A stretch of DNA of 64,000 bases from Prorocentrum cordatum (lineage: Eukaryota; Sar; Dinophyceae; Prorocentrales; Prorocentraceae). Where the stretch lies: positions 166,001 to 230,000 of the forward strand of contig CAUYUJ010016283.1 of the NCBI GenBank assembly GCA_963575745.1, read 5' to 3'. The first letter of the stretch is position 1; each line of letters opens with the position of its first letter. The position numbers and the translations under genes were made by a program. Of the stretch, positions 1-12,249 are shown one piece after another. The notes under the pieces are model-generated. The model was not told the DNA's origin and did no database searches. It worked only from the letters and a program-made list of their open reading frames with translations.

Positions 1-330
1 GTGGGAAATTAGCTCGGCCCCCTCGGAGGGCGCACAACACCAGCGACAGCATGGCGGGGCCGAACTTAGGGCCCCGGGGGATGCCATATCAACCAGGGAC
101 GGGCCAGAAGCGCGGTCACTCGACGGGCCGCCGCCTTCAGAAAGAGCCCCAAGAACCACGCGCGACTTCCGGCCCTGTCTGAGGCGCCAAGCAGAGACAA
201 CGTCCACAGGGTCGCCCGTTTGCACCTCATGTTCCTGGATCAGGAGCGCACGGGAGGAACGCCAGGGCAGCCGATCTCTTGCTGGCGAACGCGCCACCAT
301 TGATAGTCTCCACGATCAAACGGGAGAGGG
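1..330 (-). pseudogene. LINE endonuclease N-terminal fragment (degenerate, runs off the left edge)
   Basis: The minus strand reads LIVETINGGAFASKRSAALA (304 down to about 262), then after a one-base frameshift RALLIQEHEVQTGD (about 261-220), then VSAWRLRQGRKSRVVLGALS toward position 1. This resembles the start of an AP-endonuclease-type (EEP) domain of dinoflagellate non-LTR retroelements, with QEH as the metal-binding Glu motif. Identification is by pattern, and the frameshift shows decay. Confidence 0.5.
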
Positions 331-449
331 CGCGCGGGGCCGCCGGGGTGGTTTGGAGCGCCAGCTCTGGAAGGGCGGGGGGCGGCCGCGCTGCCAGCTT
401 GGAGCGGAGTGCGGAGCGACTAGAAATTGCGCGGCAGATGCCCCCCCTC

Positions 450-1505
450 CTCACTCCACAGTGCGAGGGGGGCCTTCATTGATAGTACGAGCAGAAGCCA
501 AGCCGCGCGCGCGAGCGCGCACCTTCTCCAGCGAGTACTCGGGGGCCGCGCCGTCGAACTCTGCCTGCGCGGCCGCGCCGCCAGGAGAATCCACCGCCGC
601 ATTGTCCGATGAGGGAGATGCCGAACCTTCGGCCGCAGGACCTCCACCTCCACCATCTATTCCTTCGGCTGCGACACGTGTTGCTCGAACTCACCTCTTT
701 TTGGCAGCCGGCCGTGTCCGCAGGGCTTGGTGTTCGATATGTGCTTGCCTTGGCGGGTCCACAATTTTGGCGAAGATGTTCTTAGCCGCGTCGTGGATGT
801 CGCCCATGAGCAACTCTTTCCTCTTGGTGGCTTCCGAGAGATCCGACTCCTCAGTGCCTCAGTGCCGTCTTCGGGGCCCGCGTCCAACATGTCACCCATG
901 CCCAGATCGAAACAGACCACCATGCACTCCAAGGTCAGCCAAAGCAACCGGCGGCCGACGGGTTTCGGTCTTGGCACGATCCTCCGCCTGCACGCACTTG
1001 ACGTGGGTGGACAGCTCGGACTGCACCAAGTCCAGCTGCTCGGGCCCCTTGTACATCGCAATAATGAAGGACTCCCCTGGGGGACGTTGGAAAACACCGT
1101 TGCCACTGTAGCCGCTCCCCCTTTGCCCTTGACACGGGCATTCTTCCCACCGCCGCCAGACCCTTTGCCTCCACCAGCTTGGCCTCCGCGATGGACAGGT
1201 GGTTGGGGGCCAGGGGCGAGGGCGAGAGAACAGCCACCTGAAAAAAAGACAAGCCGAACCACCACCGGGAGCAGGAGCGGTCCGAAACAATGGAAAGCCC
1301 ACAGAGCGCCGCAATGCTTGCACCGTGGCGTTGCCGTCTTGTTTCTTCCACATCCGCACGAGCTGCACTTCCACGTAACTACAGATACGCGTGCACGGAC
1401 GTCCAGTGCGCCAGGGGTGCTCCTGAAAGCGGCCATCCACCCGAGCGCGCGGTGAGGGATCAGTTCCCTCGACCTTTGATGTGCAAAGGCGATGCCGCAA
1501 GCCAA
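450..1505 (-). pseudogene. Retroelement ORF1-like remnant with CxxC...CxxC zinc finger
   Basis: The first 70 codons from 1505 contain WKCSSCGCGRNKTATPRCKH then CGALW, a C-x2-C-x11-C-x2-C finger at about 1311-1367. Downstream frames alternate: IAEAKLVEAKGLAAVG (near 1200-1150), LDLVQSELSTHVKCVQAED (near 1040-980), then LSEATKRKELLMGDIHDAAK and IFAKIVDPPRQA (near 840-745), all helical and coiled-coil-like. A zinc finger plus coiled coil just upstream of an endonuclease fits an ORF1/gag-like retroelement protein. Frameshifts show it is dead. Confidence 0.45.
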
Positions 1506-1657
1506 TGTCCCGCAACAGCACTGACGTTCCGAAGTTCGCTGTCACGAGCCTGGACACTGGACCAGAGCAGCAATGAAGATGATCAGGATGGTGATGGTGA
1601 TCTGATCATGGTAGGATGGTGATATTAATGATGCTGATGAAGAAGAAGACTATGATG

Positions 1658-1711
<54 letters not shown>

Positions 1712-2110
1712 ATGATGCTAGTGATGATGATGGTAGTGTGATGATGCTAGTGATGATGATGCTGATGGTGATCATGGTGAGTGTGAAAAGAGAAAGGGAT
1801 GAAATGAGGGTGTGTGAGGACTGCGAGGGGTGCCCAGAGGAAACAAAAACCCCACTTAGAATGTGGGGACAATGGCTACGATGCCCAACAACAATCAGGA
1901 GCAACCATCGGGGGGGGGAATACATTGGGGATACATCGACCCTGAATGGTTGATAGTCGATTATGCATCGACGAGACTTCATCCATGCAGATTGTTGGCG
2001 CTTGGGCGAGGGCAGCGTGCCATGATATCAATCATGTGTCGTCGACGTATCGTCGATGTATCAAGCATTCGAGATCGATGCCTCTCCCCTATGCCTATTC
2101 CCCCCTACGG
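1506..2110. other. Low-complexity stretch with GCT/GAT trinucleotides
   Basis: CTG/GCT units at about 1661-1692 run into GAT units to about 1715, followed by loose GATGATG sequence to 1780. The remainder shows nothing recognised. Confidence 0.6.
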
Positions 2111-2117
2111 TTGCCTC

Positions 2118-2232
2118 TGGAACAAATGTTGTCCAATACCCGCAATGGCCGCTGATGGGCAGACGGCCTTCTGCCCCACATGGACTACATCCGCGTCGAC
2201 ACCGACAGCGAGTTCTGCTCGAAATGAAGACG
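2118..2232. repeat. Dispersed repeat (GACACCGACAGCGAG family), copy 1
   Basis: Shares the order TGTTGTCC, GGCCGCTG, GGGCAGACGGCC, CACCGACAGCGAG with copies at 28128-28200, 48416-48530 and 55905-56040. Confidence 0.5.
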
Positions 2233-2239
2233 AGAAATT

Positions 2240-3890
2240 GACTAGCTACCAGACCACCCCAACCCAACCCGAAGACCCGAATTTCGGGTTGGGGGGGTAA
2301 GGGTTCCACGCGTGTGTTTTCGATGTTTCCCGACCCCCCCCACTAGAAATCGAGGGCAAATCTGAGCCTTCGGGTTGGGTTGGGGTGGTTTGGTGGGTGG
2401 TGAGAAATGGTGTCGGCCTTTGTACAAACTCTTCCCGTACCCAGTTCTGGACGCCTCCCGACTCTTGGACGCCCCCGACTCCTCCGTCCTCCGTGTAGGG
2501 GATCGACTACAGAATGGGCTTGCCCTACAGTTGCTCTTTCCGTTGGCCCTATCACAAAGACGCACCATGTTCGCCGATCGACGAACCTTGTAAACAGCGC
2601 TCCTAAACAAATCGACACAAACAACAACCCGGGGGAACATCGATCCTGCAGTCGTGCTCCTGCTCGAGTCCTGGGGCTCCGCTTTTTCCCACGGGAGAGG
2701 CAGGACGCGCTGCGCCCGCCAGGCGCTCCACACGCCCGGCGCCGCGGAGCTCGGCACGCCGCGACGTCCCCGTGGAGCTCAGCCGACGTGAGTGCCCGAG
2801 ACCTCCCGAGCCGCTCCCCCCCAGAGAGAGTGGCGAGGCAGACGGGGCCAGGGCAGGGACAGAATCGGACCAGGACAGATCGGGAATCTCTGAGATCTGG
2901 CGGGTCAGGATGCAACGGGCGCCGAGGCCGTTCCAGGGCGTTCTGGACCGCGCTGAGAGCGTTCTGGATCGCCCTGGGGCGATTGATCCCTGGCCCACCC
3001 GACGAGGGCAGGATCAACAATCATCGGATCTCGCGCCGGGTCGGGCTGCATCGGCACAGGGATTGGCCGCGCCACGGCGTATTGCAAGCATCTGGCCACA
3101 TCGGATCGTCGAAAAATCGGAATCGAATCGGATCGGGGCGGCCAGAGCCGATGTCGAATCGGATCGGTCGAGGGCGAGAGGCGAAGGGCGCGGGACCAGC
3201 GGCACAGGGGCTGGAAGCGAGCGGAGGGCAGGGTGATGAGGGATGGGCGATGGCAGGATGGTCTCCCAAAGAAATCCCACAGGTATCCAGGAGGCATCTG
3301 ACCTACAACCCAGGCGCGCTGACGGCATCAGCCGAAGGCCTTTCGGCCATTCGGCCATGTAAGGATATATACATATATGTATACATACACCAATCGATGG
3401 ATACGCACATGTACGGAAGCAAAAGAAGGCAGATCCCATATACTTCCCATGCAGAGCTTTCACTTAGGGGTGATTACGTATGGTATAAAAAATGCGCCTA
3501 TGTGTCGGTGTCGGTATGGCGGCTGTGCCAACCGTCGCCGCCCCTTCGCCGCCTCGTCGCCGCCAGTCGCCTGAGTCTGTGTGTCCGCCTGGCGGTTCCG
3601 TGGTGGCCGTCGCCGCCCCGTCGCCGCTTCGTCGCCGCCTCGTGGCCGCCCGTCGCCGCCGTTGGACTGTGTTAAAGAAATGTTAAGATCTACCCATGTT
3701 AAGATCTACCACCCCGGTAAACATAACATTTTGTCCGTTTTGCAAATTACATACCAAACATCCCCATCGTGTGTCCCAAATTCGAAGTCGTACCATCCCA
3801 GCTCAACCAGAATTCGCCCGCCCCACCCACCCTCATGCAAAAAATCCTGTGCGCACGCACTCGTTTGTCAAAAATGATCAGTTGCCAGGA
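2240..3890. other. No gene recognised; GCCGCC and ATCGG low-complexity patches
   Basis: An ATCGGATCG-rich patch lies at about 3100-3175 and an imperfect CGTCGCCGCC minisatellite at 3525-3662. Nothing else was identified. Confidence 0.5.
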
Positions 3891-4870
3891 ACCCCTGTTC
3901 GCAAGACAAACCGGATGACATGCGCACGCGCGCGTAGTCGCGGGCGCATGCCAAACATCGTTCAACAACCCAGGGTGTGGCAGAAATGTCAAAATCGACT
4001 GCCCCGAAAACATACAAAACACATGGCTTAGCAGCAACAATTCTCAAACAAAAAACTGCGCCCGCGTGGATGCACATTTCTAACAACGCCATATCCGTGC
4101 AACATGTGCATACAATGCCACTACGCGGGCCTGCCGCGCGCGCGTCGGGATCGGTCGAAGGCCGTTGCGCGCGTGCTGGCGCAAGAACCCCTTTGCAACA
4201 TGTGAAACGACGTGCACACGCGAGCGTCGTCGCGCGCGCATGTAAATTGTTTCAAAACTCTGAGTTCGCGAAGCTTTCAAAACCGAGCGGCCTGAAAACA
4301 TTCAAAAAACTAATGATTTCGCGGGGAGAAGCCTACATCAAAAGAAAAAACCGCGCGGACGCGAATTTGAGATACCATATGTGTTCCAACGCCCTGAAGC
4401 ATGTTGTGAAACAGCCCCATCGCGTGCGCATGTCCAAAACGTTCGAACGCCCTTTTTCGCGCGTGCTGTCGTGAGACTCCCCTCTGGGAGAAGAAAGGGA
4501 CGACGTGCGCACGCGAGCGTCGTCGCGCGCGCATGCCGAATGCCTTCAAAAGCCGTAGGTTTCGCAACGTGTTCAGAACAAGCCCGAACACAGATTAAAC
4601 AACATGGCGTTGCAACATCAATTGTATGTTTCAACTCGTAATAAAATGTGCGCTCACGATGTTGAGAATTCTTCCGCAAGCCATCGCGTTTGAACATGTC
4701 CATCAAATTCTGCCGAGCGGACCCCTTCCGCCCCATGTCGAACTCATTCGAACACCCTCGCGCACGTGCTGGGAAGAGGAGGGGCACGATCCGCGCAAAA
4801 TAAGACCACGCGGGTCACTTTCGCGCGACGGCCGCGCGCGCATGTCGAGATCCTTCAAAAACCTCAATCG
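3890..4870. repeat. Diverged tandem repeat of about 295 bp
   Basis: The anchor GCGAGCGTCGTCGCGCGCGC followed by ATG recurs near 3930, 4220, 4513 and (degenerate) 4825. Between anchors the text (TTCAAAA, AACAACA, CCCTTTTTCGC) is recognisably shared. Confidence 0.55.
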
Positions 4871-5282
4871 CCGACGCGAAGACATCGATATCGTTATCGG
4901 CGGGCGTGATCGACATCGGCGCCGTCATTGGCCTTGCCGTCGTCAGCGCCACCATCGTCACCCTCTTCGCTACTCTCACAATCGTGTCTACCGTTGCCGG
5001 CGTCGCCATCATACCGCGCCCGCCCAAGTCACATACTCGCCCTGAACTGCCCGCTGGGGGGTGCCCAGCGGTCAGCGCCACCGCGGCCGCGTCGGCCGCG
5101 CCAAACTAGCTCGCTGCTGTGCGAGTGCATGCGCGGGCTAGCGCGGACGCAGAGAAGCACCAGCCAACGCCGAACACTCATCGCAGTCGCCGCCGCATGA
5201 GATTAGCAAACCAAGTTGCGGGTGGGCGGGTGGGATTTTCCAAGGGCAGTGGAGTTGACAAGCGCGAGCTCCACAAGCGAAT

Positions 5283-5460
5283 AGGCTGCACAACATAGAT
5301 TGTACTACATATGTTGCGCTGCACCACATATGTTGCACAATATTGTTCGCACAACATGTATTACTCGGCATGGGTTGCACCACATATATAATACCACATA
5401 GAGCTTGCAAAACCAAGGTCGCACAACATAGTTTGCAGCAGATAGATCGCACAACCTACA
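5283..5460. repeat. Short AT-rich repeat, CACAACATATGTTG-like
   Basis: About ten imperfect units of 15-18 bp containing TTGCACAACATATG variants. Confidence 0.5.
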
Positions 5461-5469
5461 CGTCGCTAA

Positions 5470-8400
5470 AAGCACACAGGTTGGGGCCGACGCTGGCAAC
5501 CCTATAAGATAGCCAATAATGAGTGTAGCTCTATGTGCATCCACGCAGGCGTACTCATGAACACACAGATGCAGGAGGGGTGGACATCAGCACATATTCA
5601 TACATATATATATATGTGTATACATACATGTATACAAATATACAGCAACGCGTTAAGTTTACACAGATGCATACTATACTTATTGCCAGACATACCGAGC
5701 GATACACTAAACGCAATGATGACACCCCTGAAGTAACAGGTTCAAGCATACATACCTGGGCACATATATCAAGAGAGAGAGAGAGGGAAAGCAAGAGATG
5801 GGAGCAGCAAGAACATACACACACGAAATGACATATGCGAATGCATGATAATTGCATGCAGGGAGGTATTGGTATGACGTTGTGTGCTCACGAGTGTGTT
5901 TTCATGTGTGCACCCACTGCAAATAACAACGATGGTGTTAGCCCACCCACCCATCACACCCCACCCCAAACCTCATTATGACAAGAAGGGTAATCCGTGA
6001 AGTAAAAGGTATGTCTCTGCGTCCCCCCACGCCAGGATCCCTCGTCCAACCTCCGCCCATCCCTTGGAAATCCCCAGGCCCCTTCTCATTCATCAAACAC
6101 GCTCCTGACTGCACCCTTGCCTTCGACATCCTTCTCGATTCGATGAATTCACCGACACATCAACCAACAATACATGCAAGTAGTCAGTGTGCCAACCAGC
6201 CAGCCTACACCACTGAACTCTGGGCAGGGCCGAACACGTGTTCCAATACAGGTGAAGACTCATTCTCCATACATCCAAATCTTGGGCCGTTCGCCACTCG
6301 TCGAGGACAAAGGACGCTGATCAAACGAACACGCCCCCTGCGAGGGCGACGGCTAGCATGATACCCGCACCGTGGGCCGCGATGGCACAGGGGGGCAGAC
6401 TGCGATGTCCCAAGATGTGCCAGCATTGCAGGCTGGGCGGGGAAGGTGCGAAAGCGAGGGAATCAGGAGAAGGCACCCTGGAGTGGAGCGAAGGGGGGGA
6501 AGCCAAGAGGCCAAGGCAATGCCAAGGGGGGTTCACCACTAGGGAGGTCGCCACTGTCTCGTCGGCTCCAGAGTGCCCTGGGGCTCCGCAGGGCAGTGGG
6601 GGCCCCAACACGCTCTGGCGCTCACCCCCCCAAAACACATCACCAGGCGTCCTGAAGACTCCTCGAGCTTCGACCCTGGAGCCTCCATCTCCAGGAGGAA
6701 CGGGTGGCCCCACCGGGTGGTGACCTCTCCTGGCACTGCCCGAGAGGCAGAAGCCACACCCCGCGGGCGTCGGCCCCCAGGCGGCGCCGCGGTGCGACCT
6801 CCGTGACAAATCGCTTGTGCAGCTGGGCGGCCAGGTTGTTCCTCGCTGGGGTGCCCATCGGCATGGACCTGCTGGGCGGGAGAGGCAGGCCCGAGCGGTT
6901 CTCTCAACCCTGAACAATGACGGCCTCCCGATCGGACAGGTCGCCCCGATGTCGACCGATTCCGGCGGGCCAACAGCAGCGTTCAAACATGGACCACCGC
7001 GCAAGGACCGCCGCCTCGCCGACGCGGCGCGAATCTGCCGCAGGGCGAGGACCGTGTCGGGGAGCCGGCGGTAACGATGGAAAATCACGAGTGCCTCGCA
7101 GCGAATGAACCCGTGGCCTCAGATGACTTGGATAGTTGCAAACTTGGCCGGCTGGAGATTGATCTCATCTGGAGTGTGGCTGGCACTCAGCCAGCGCGTC
7201 AACATTATGAGCGGCGTACACTTATAGGGTAAGACGTGCTTCGCCTTACTGAGGAATCAGATAACTGCCGAGTTGTCTTGCTCGGCAGGTACATAGACAC
7301 ACCGCCTTCAAGCCTGTAGCGCGGAGCGCTGTCAAGAGACACAGGAACAAACAGTCTCATTCGAGCGAAGGCCTCACGTTGGTGGCCATCCCATTCCAAA
7401 CCCCACCCTGGCTCATGCCAGCGCCAGGTCAGGACTGGAGCCTCAACGCTCAGCGGCTGAGTCTGTTGCTCCGCAGCGACAAGAGGCTCATCACTGCCGG
7501 TGCCACGGCGGGCTTCGCTGCGGCGAACTGCGCCTGCACAGAAGAGAAAAGAAGGAGAAACGGCCACGGATGAGTAAGACAGAGAGGAAACCCGCTCAGA
7601 CGAAATACGTCGTTCTGCTGGGCGCTGGCGGCCTCAGGCTCACGCGAGGAGTCGTTCAAGCTGGACCAGGGACCTGGTCGTAGTAGAGGACTCAGCGGGA
7701 GCTAGTAGAGATCATAAGCTGCTGAGGTATCCGAACCCATGCCTGCAGAGAACTCGCCCGAGAAGAGCGAGGCGCGGTCGTATGGTCGAGCACTCGCGTC
7801 TGGGGCCAAGGAGATTCGATGACCAGTGCAGCGGAGGGGGGAAGTAGCAGCAGTGAGGGGGGAACGTCAGGAGGGTGAACGGCTAAGAGACTCAGGGGGA
7901 GAATCATCCACCTGGAATCGGCGATACATCGCCGATTGATCGGCGATAGGCCCCCGATGGCGAATCCAAACGGCCCTGGGCGGGGTGGGCGGGCCCCTAA
8001 CGGCGATGAGAGTGCGATTGGGGCTCGATGCATCCCTCCTTGGCCTCATCTCCCCCCAACGTTGCCCCTGAAACAAGAGAAAGGGACCAGAAGGCAGCAG
8101 GACGACGGGCAGCCTGGTAGGGGGCTGGGCTTGCCCCGAGCTCGGCTCGCATGGTGGATGGCATCACGCTCCGCCGTCTCCCCTCCCGCCCCTAGAGTGC
8201 GAAACAACTACATACGCCTAAGTATTCGGAGCTCATTGCGGCTTCACAGAAGTCTTTGGACTGGCGCTTCTCCGAAGAGTCTGTTTATGCCGATGTCGCA
8301 TCTTCGGATCCTCTTCCTCGCCGTAACGTCCTCCCGCCCTCTCTCTGCCCCCTCGTCCTTCTCCCCCCCCCTCCCCCGTCGCTCCTCCCTTCCGCACCCC

Positions 8401-8550
8401 CCTTCGTTGCCCGGTCGCCCACCCCCGCAGCCCCTCCCCCTCCTCACCCCGTCTCCCTTCCACCCCTGATGCCTTCGCCATGGCTCTGCGTCGTTGTCCT
8501 TCACCCTTCACCTTAGAACGCTCGTCTGTTGGCTGGCAGTGGTTTTCGTG
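5470..8550. other. No gene recognised
   Basis: Contains TATATG-rich DNA near 5600-5650 and a perfect short hairpin AATCGGCGAT-AC-ATCGCCGATT at 7916-7937. Long open frames here lack any recognisable motif. Confidence 0.4.
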
Positions 8551-8554
8551 ATTT

Positions 8555-9125
8555 CTAGGGCGCCTCCCCTCTGGAACTCTTTTCGGCCTCACGAAGGCCC
8601 AGATGACCTCCAAGACGGCTTCGCAAACAGCTAAGATGCCGACAAGACGACTCAAGGTAGCCCAATTCAGCTCCAAAGGCTTCTAAGACTGCTTCCAGAT
8701 GGCTCAGCATGCCCCCAAGACGGCCCAAGAGGGCGTCAGAAGGCCTTCCAGGAAAGCCCGAGGATACGAAACGCGTTGCATTTAAAGGACCTTGTGGTTC
8801 TCGCCTGTTTGGGTTTCCGATCGCCCAATACGACCAAAGATGCCCCTGACTCCAAGACAGCCCCCGAGGCCCCAAAAGAACCCACAAGTTGGCCCCCCCA
8901 GGATCGCCCAAGAGCCTCCCAAGATGGCCCCCCGACGGCCCTAGAGGGCTCCAGGAGGGTTCCAAGAGGGCCCAGGGAAGCCCCCAAGACAGCCGTCGAA
9001 AAAGGCAGACGGGCCAAAAACACCCTGAGACTGCCCAAGAGGACTCCAAACGGCACCCGATAGGCCCCAAAGGGGACCCAAAGGCTCCGAAGAGGATCCC
9101 AGAAGGCTCCCAGGAGGCTCCAAAG
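8555..9125. repeat. CCAAGACGGCC minisatellite, array 1
   Basis: Degenerate 10-12 bp units of the type CCCAAGAGGCCCCAAGACGG. The minus strand gives Gly/Leu/Trp-rich open frames, the plus strand Pro/Lys/Arg-rich ones. Both are by-products. Confidence 0.75.
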
Positions 9126-9183
9126 CCCGTAGGAGGCCGTTTCCTCCTTGTCGTCATGTTATTCCTGTCCTCCTCCACCTCGT

Positions 9184-9262
9184 CCTCCTCCTCCTCCTCC
9201 TCCTCCTCCTCCTCCTCCTCCTCCTCCTCCTCCTCCTCCTCCTCCTCCTCCTCCTCCTCCTC
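9184..9262. repeat. CCT microsatellite
   Basis: About 26 nearly pure CCT units directly after the minisatellite. Confidence 0.95.
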
Positions 9263-9364
9263 TTCCATTCATTTTCCGTATTCCCCAATCAGAGCTTGCC
9301 TCTGAATGGGGTCCTATCGGATTCATATGTTCAGGTGAGCTTTGCCACCGATTTCCGCGGCCCG

Positions 9365-10022
9365 CCCGGGCGCCCGTGCCCGGGTGCCCAAGTGCTGGGG
9401 TGCTCGGGTGCCCAGGTGTTCGGGTGCCCCGGTGCCCAGGTGCCCGTGTGCCTGGGTGCCTTATAGCCCTATAGCCGTATAGCCCCATAGCCTTATAGCC
9501 ATATAGCCCCATAGCCCAATGGCCCAATAGCCCTACAGCGTTCCAGCCATAGTCCTAAAGCCCTATCGCCCTAAAGCCCTATAGCTCTATAGCCCTATCG
9601 CCCAATAGCCCAATAGCCCTATCGCCAAATGGCCCAATAACCCGATTGCCTTATAGTCCTATATCACTATATCCCGATAGCCCTGTGCCCCTATAGCCTT
9701 ATAGCCCTATAGCCCTGTATGCCGATCGTCCTATAGCCCTATAGCACTATGGTCATATAGCCCTATAAAACCATAGCCCTATAGACTCATAGCCCGATGG
9801 CCCTATAGCCCGAATGGCCCCATAGCCACAGAACCCCATAGGCCCATAACCCTTTAGCCCTCCAGCCCTATAGCCCTTTGGCCCTATAGCCCTGCAGCCC
9901 TATAGCCTTATAGACCCATAGCCCTATGGCCGTATAGCCCTATAGCCCCATAGCCCTACAGCCCCATAGCCCCATAGTCCTATAGCCCCATAGCCCTATA
10001 GCCCCATAGCCCCCATAGCCCT
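9365..10022. repeat. GGTGCCC minisatellite then ATAGCCCT octamer array
   Basis: 9365-9460 carries GGGTGCCC-like units. 9460-10022 is a long array of ATAGCCCT/ATAGCCCC octamers. It does not match the TTTAGGG telomere unit. Confidence 0.85.
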
Positions 10023-10050
10023 ATCATCCCGAGGCCAGTTTTTAGGGCGG

Positions 10051-10640
10051 GCCGGGCGTTTCACCTGAGACTTCCTCACCACTTAAGACCTGAAGCTTCA
10101 AAGTTGGCAACAGTTGCGCAGATGGATGGCGGCTGGTTTTCAGAATGTGGCTATCGCTGTAGCGTCACGTGCATTCGTTTAAAACATAAAAACTTCGCGG
10201 ATTGAGGGAAATCCCTTTTCAAAACGTGGTGCTCGCCTTAGCGCCGCGCACATTCGCTTTTAAACAGTTGCAATAGCTTCACGAATGAAGGGCGGCTCCT
10301 TTACAAAATGTGGCTTCCGCCTTAGCGCCGCGCACATTCGATATTAAACTTTGCCAGGGTCTTATGAGGATGCAACAGGTACGTTCGTTCGTGGCGAGAA
10401 GTCCCAAGAATGGCGTTCTGGCACGATTCAGGATCGTCGACGAAACGCACCAGCCAGGTTGATCCGTGGCGTTGGAATCCCGAGAAACATGTTTTGGCAT
10501 GCTTCGGAGCCTTCAAACGGTGTCATCCAACGAGGCAGTTCCCCAAATGGAAATGAAACGTTATATGGGGCCTATGGAGAAGGAGTTTGGAGGGAGGGTT
10601 TATTCCAACATACTTGATGACCCGTGGGTTTACACCTGTC
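10051..10640. repeat. Composite repeat, copy 1 (80-bp units ending in CCT tract)
   Basis: Starts GGGCGTTTCACCTGAGACTT, continues with about three diverged 80-bp units containing GCGCCGCGCACATTCG, then GGCGTTCTGGCACGATT units, then GGAGGGTTTATTCC, and ends in CCT repeats. Confidence 0.65.
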
Positions 10641-11045
10641 CTCCTCCTCCTCCTCGTCATCCTTTTCCTCCATCTCCTCCTCCTCCTCCTCCTCAGCCTC
10701 CTTCTCCTGGCGCGCACCCCAAGTGGCAGAATCACCTCCACCCCACCTCCTCCTCCTCCTCCTCCTCCTCCTCCTCCTCCTCCTCCTCCTCCTCCTCCCT
10801 CCTCCTAATCTTCCTTTTCATCCTCCTCCGTTTGCTCCTCCCTCCTCCCTCCTCCCTCCTCCCCGCACTCTCCTCCCGTTTCCCTCCTCCCGCCTCCCTC
10901 CCCCCTCCTCCCGGCACCCTCCCCCCCGACTCCCTCCTGAACCTCCTCCATCCACCTCCACCCCCCGGGTCCCTCCTGAGCCTCCTTCCCCCACCTCCTC
11001 CTTCTCCTCCTCCTCCTCCTCCTCCTCCTCCTCCTCCTCCTCCCC
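10637..11045. repeat. CCT-rich microsatellite region
   Basis: Pure CCT runs at 10637-10695, 10749-10798 and 10999-11043 joined by CCTCCC-rich sequence. Confidence 0.9.
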
Positions 11046-11111
11046 TTGTCCTCCTCCTTCTCCCCCACTCTTTCTTGTTTCTGTTTCCTCAATTCATCAA
11101 GAAAGGATGGG

Positions 11112-11504
11112 TCAAGCAGGCCACACCTCCCCACGGCGCTCAGGAAGTCCACGTTCATGCACCAGCGCGCGAAGAAGCCCAAACGCGTTTCCCACGACGA
11201 TGGTACCAGGAAGCTGCGCACATGCAGCCCGCCAAGCCAGCCACATACAATGCCACATGTTGAGGACACGAAGGGAATCCGCCGCCAGCAAGACCCAAAC
11301 GACCAAAAGCGAAACTCCCCCCCAAGAATTCCAGGAACTTGCGCACGACAGCGCCGAAGTAGACCGGGGACAAGCGAACCCCGCGGACGCCCGCAGACAA
11401 TCGAAAACTAACAAATGTCCTGCAATACTGTATTCGGGGCGACTCGCTGAGGCCGAGGTGCTAGTCCCGCGTGCACGACCGAAACGAACACAGTCAAACA
11501 ACAC
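11112..11504 (-). other. Coding-like minus-strand stretch, unassigned
   Basis: Two overlapping minus frames are open with non-repetitive composition (for example SPVYFGAVVRKFLEFLGGSF and LRVLNMWHCMWLAWRAACAQ). I do not recognise the protein; it may be retroelement debris. Confidence 0.2.
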
Positions 11505-11817
11505 AACTCACTCGGGAATTGCCGATGGAACTGTTGCTTCGAACTGCAGAAAAAGTGACTGTGACTGCAACGCAAGCACGCAGTAACCCATAGTGCCAAA
11601 TACCTGAAGGCGCCTTGATTGAAAAGACACCCACTACAGGACGAATAAGCAAGCCATGAACGAATGCAAAATGCGCTACGCCACCGCCACGCCCATTCTG
11701 GAAACCAAAAATGCACAGCTCAATGTACGGATGGCTGGCACATCCTTGAGCAGGGACTGCCCGTCCCGGCATTCTTATAGATCTACTACGAAATGTTCTC
11801 AGAGCCCAACAATGTTC

Positions 11818-12237
11818 TTAGAAGAAGACAATGTTCTTAGAACATGTGCCCGATGTGTTGAAACAAAACAGTCCCAGCCAGAAATGTTCGAAGAACATTG
11901 CGTGGAAACCACAAAAGGTTCTTAGGACATTGTTTGGTAGGCCTATAGGCACGCCGGGACGCTTCGTCACTGCTTGACATCCAGTTCGCACCATTTCAGT
12001 TGAAAGAACGATCGCAACATGAAGCACGAAGGGCGCACCCAAGAATTTGAACTTGAGTGACGGCATCCACGAACAAAGGGAACAACAGGTGACCAGTAAT
12101 ACTGCCACCCGACTGTGAGTATCTGGATGTGCGAGATACTCCTGCAGCAAAATTATCCGGCGTTCACCAGCGAAGGCCGCCCCGAATAAGGCGCGCATCG
12201 ACTGGCATTCAAGTCTGCACATGTGTGGTTCAGACAT
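11818..12237 (-). CDS. Possible retrogene ORF downstream of tandem relict spliced leaders
   Basis: 139 codons from ATG at 12237, beginning MSEPHMCRLECQSMRALFGA then AFAGERRIILLQEYLAHPD. The ATG lies 12 nt after a row of four 15-nt units resembling relict spliced leaders. The product is not recognised, and its second half (CFNTSGTCSKNIVFF) overlaps AATGTTCTTAGAACAT repeats. It could be a truncated processed gene whose true frame is altered. The call rests on the SL context, not on homology. Confidence 0.3.
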   Translation of the reverse strand: MSEPHMCRLECQSMRALFGAAFAGERRIILLQEYLAHPDTHSRVAVLLVTCCSLCSWMPSLKFKFLGAPFVLHVAIVLSTEMVRTGCQAVTKRPGVPIGLPNNVLRTFCGFHAMFFEHFWLGLFCFNTSGTCSKNIVFF

Positions 12238-12249
12238 GTCGCTCGCTCA

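Noticed and set aside
8555-9268. Minus-strand ORF with poly-Glu start and Gly/Leu/Trp-rich repeats
   Set aside because: Reverse translation of the CCT tract and CCAAGACGGCC minisatellite.
9460-10022. Possible telomere-like array (ATAGCCCT)n
   Set aside because: The octamer differs from the TTTAGGG/CCCTAAA unit expected for dinoflagellates, and the array is internal.
11790-11935. AATGTTCTTAGAACAT and TTCGAAGAACATT palindromes as heat-shock-type elements
   Set aside because: They recur as a short local repeat inside an open frame, with no promoter context.
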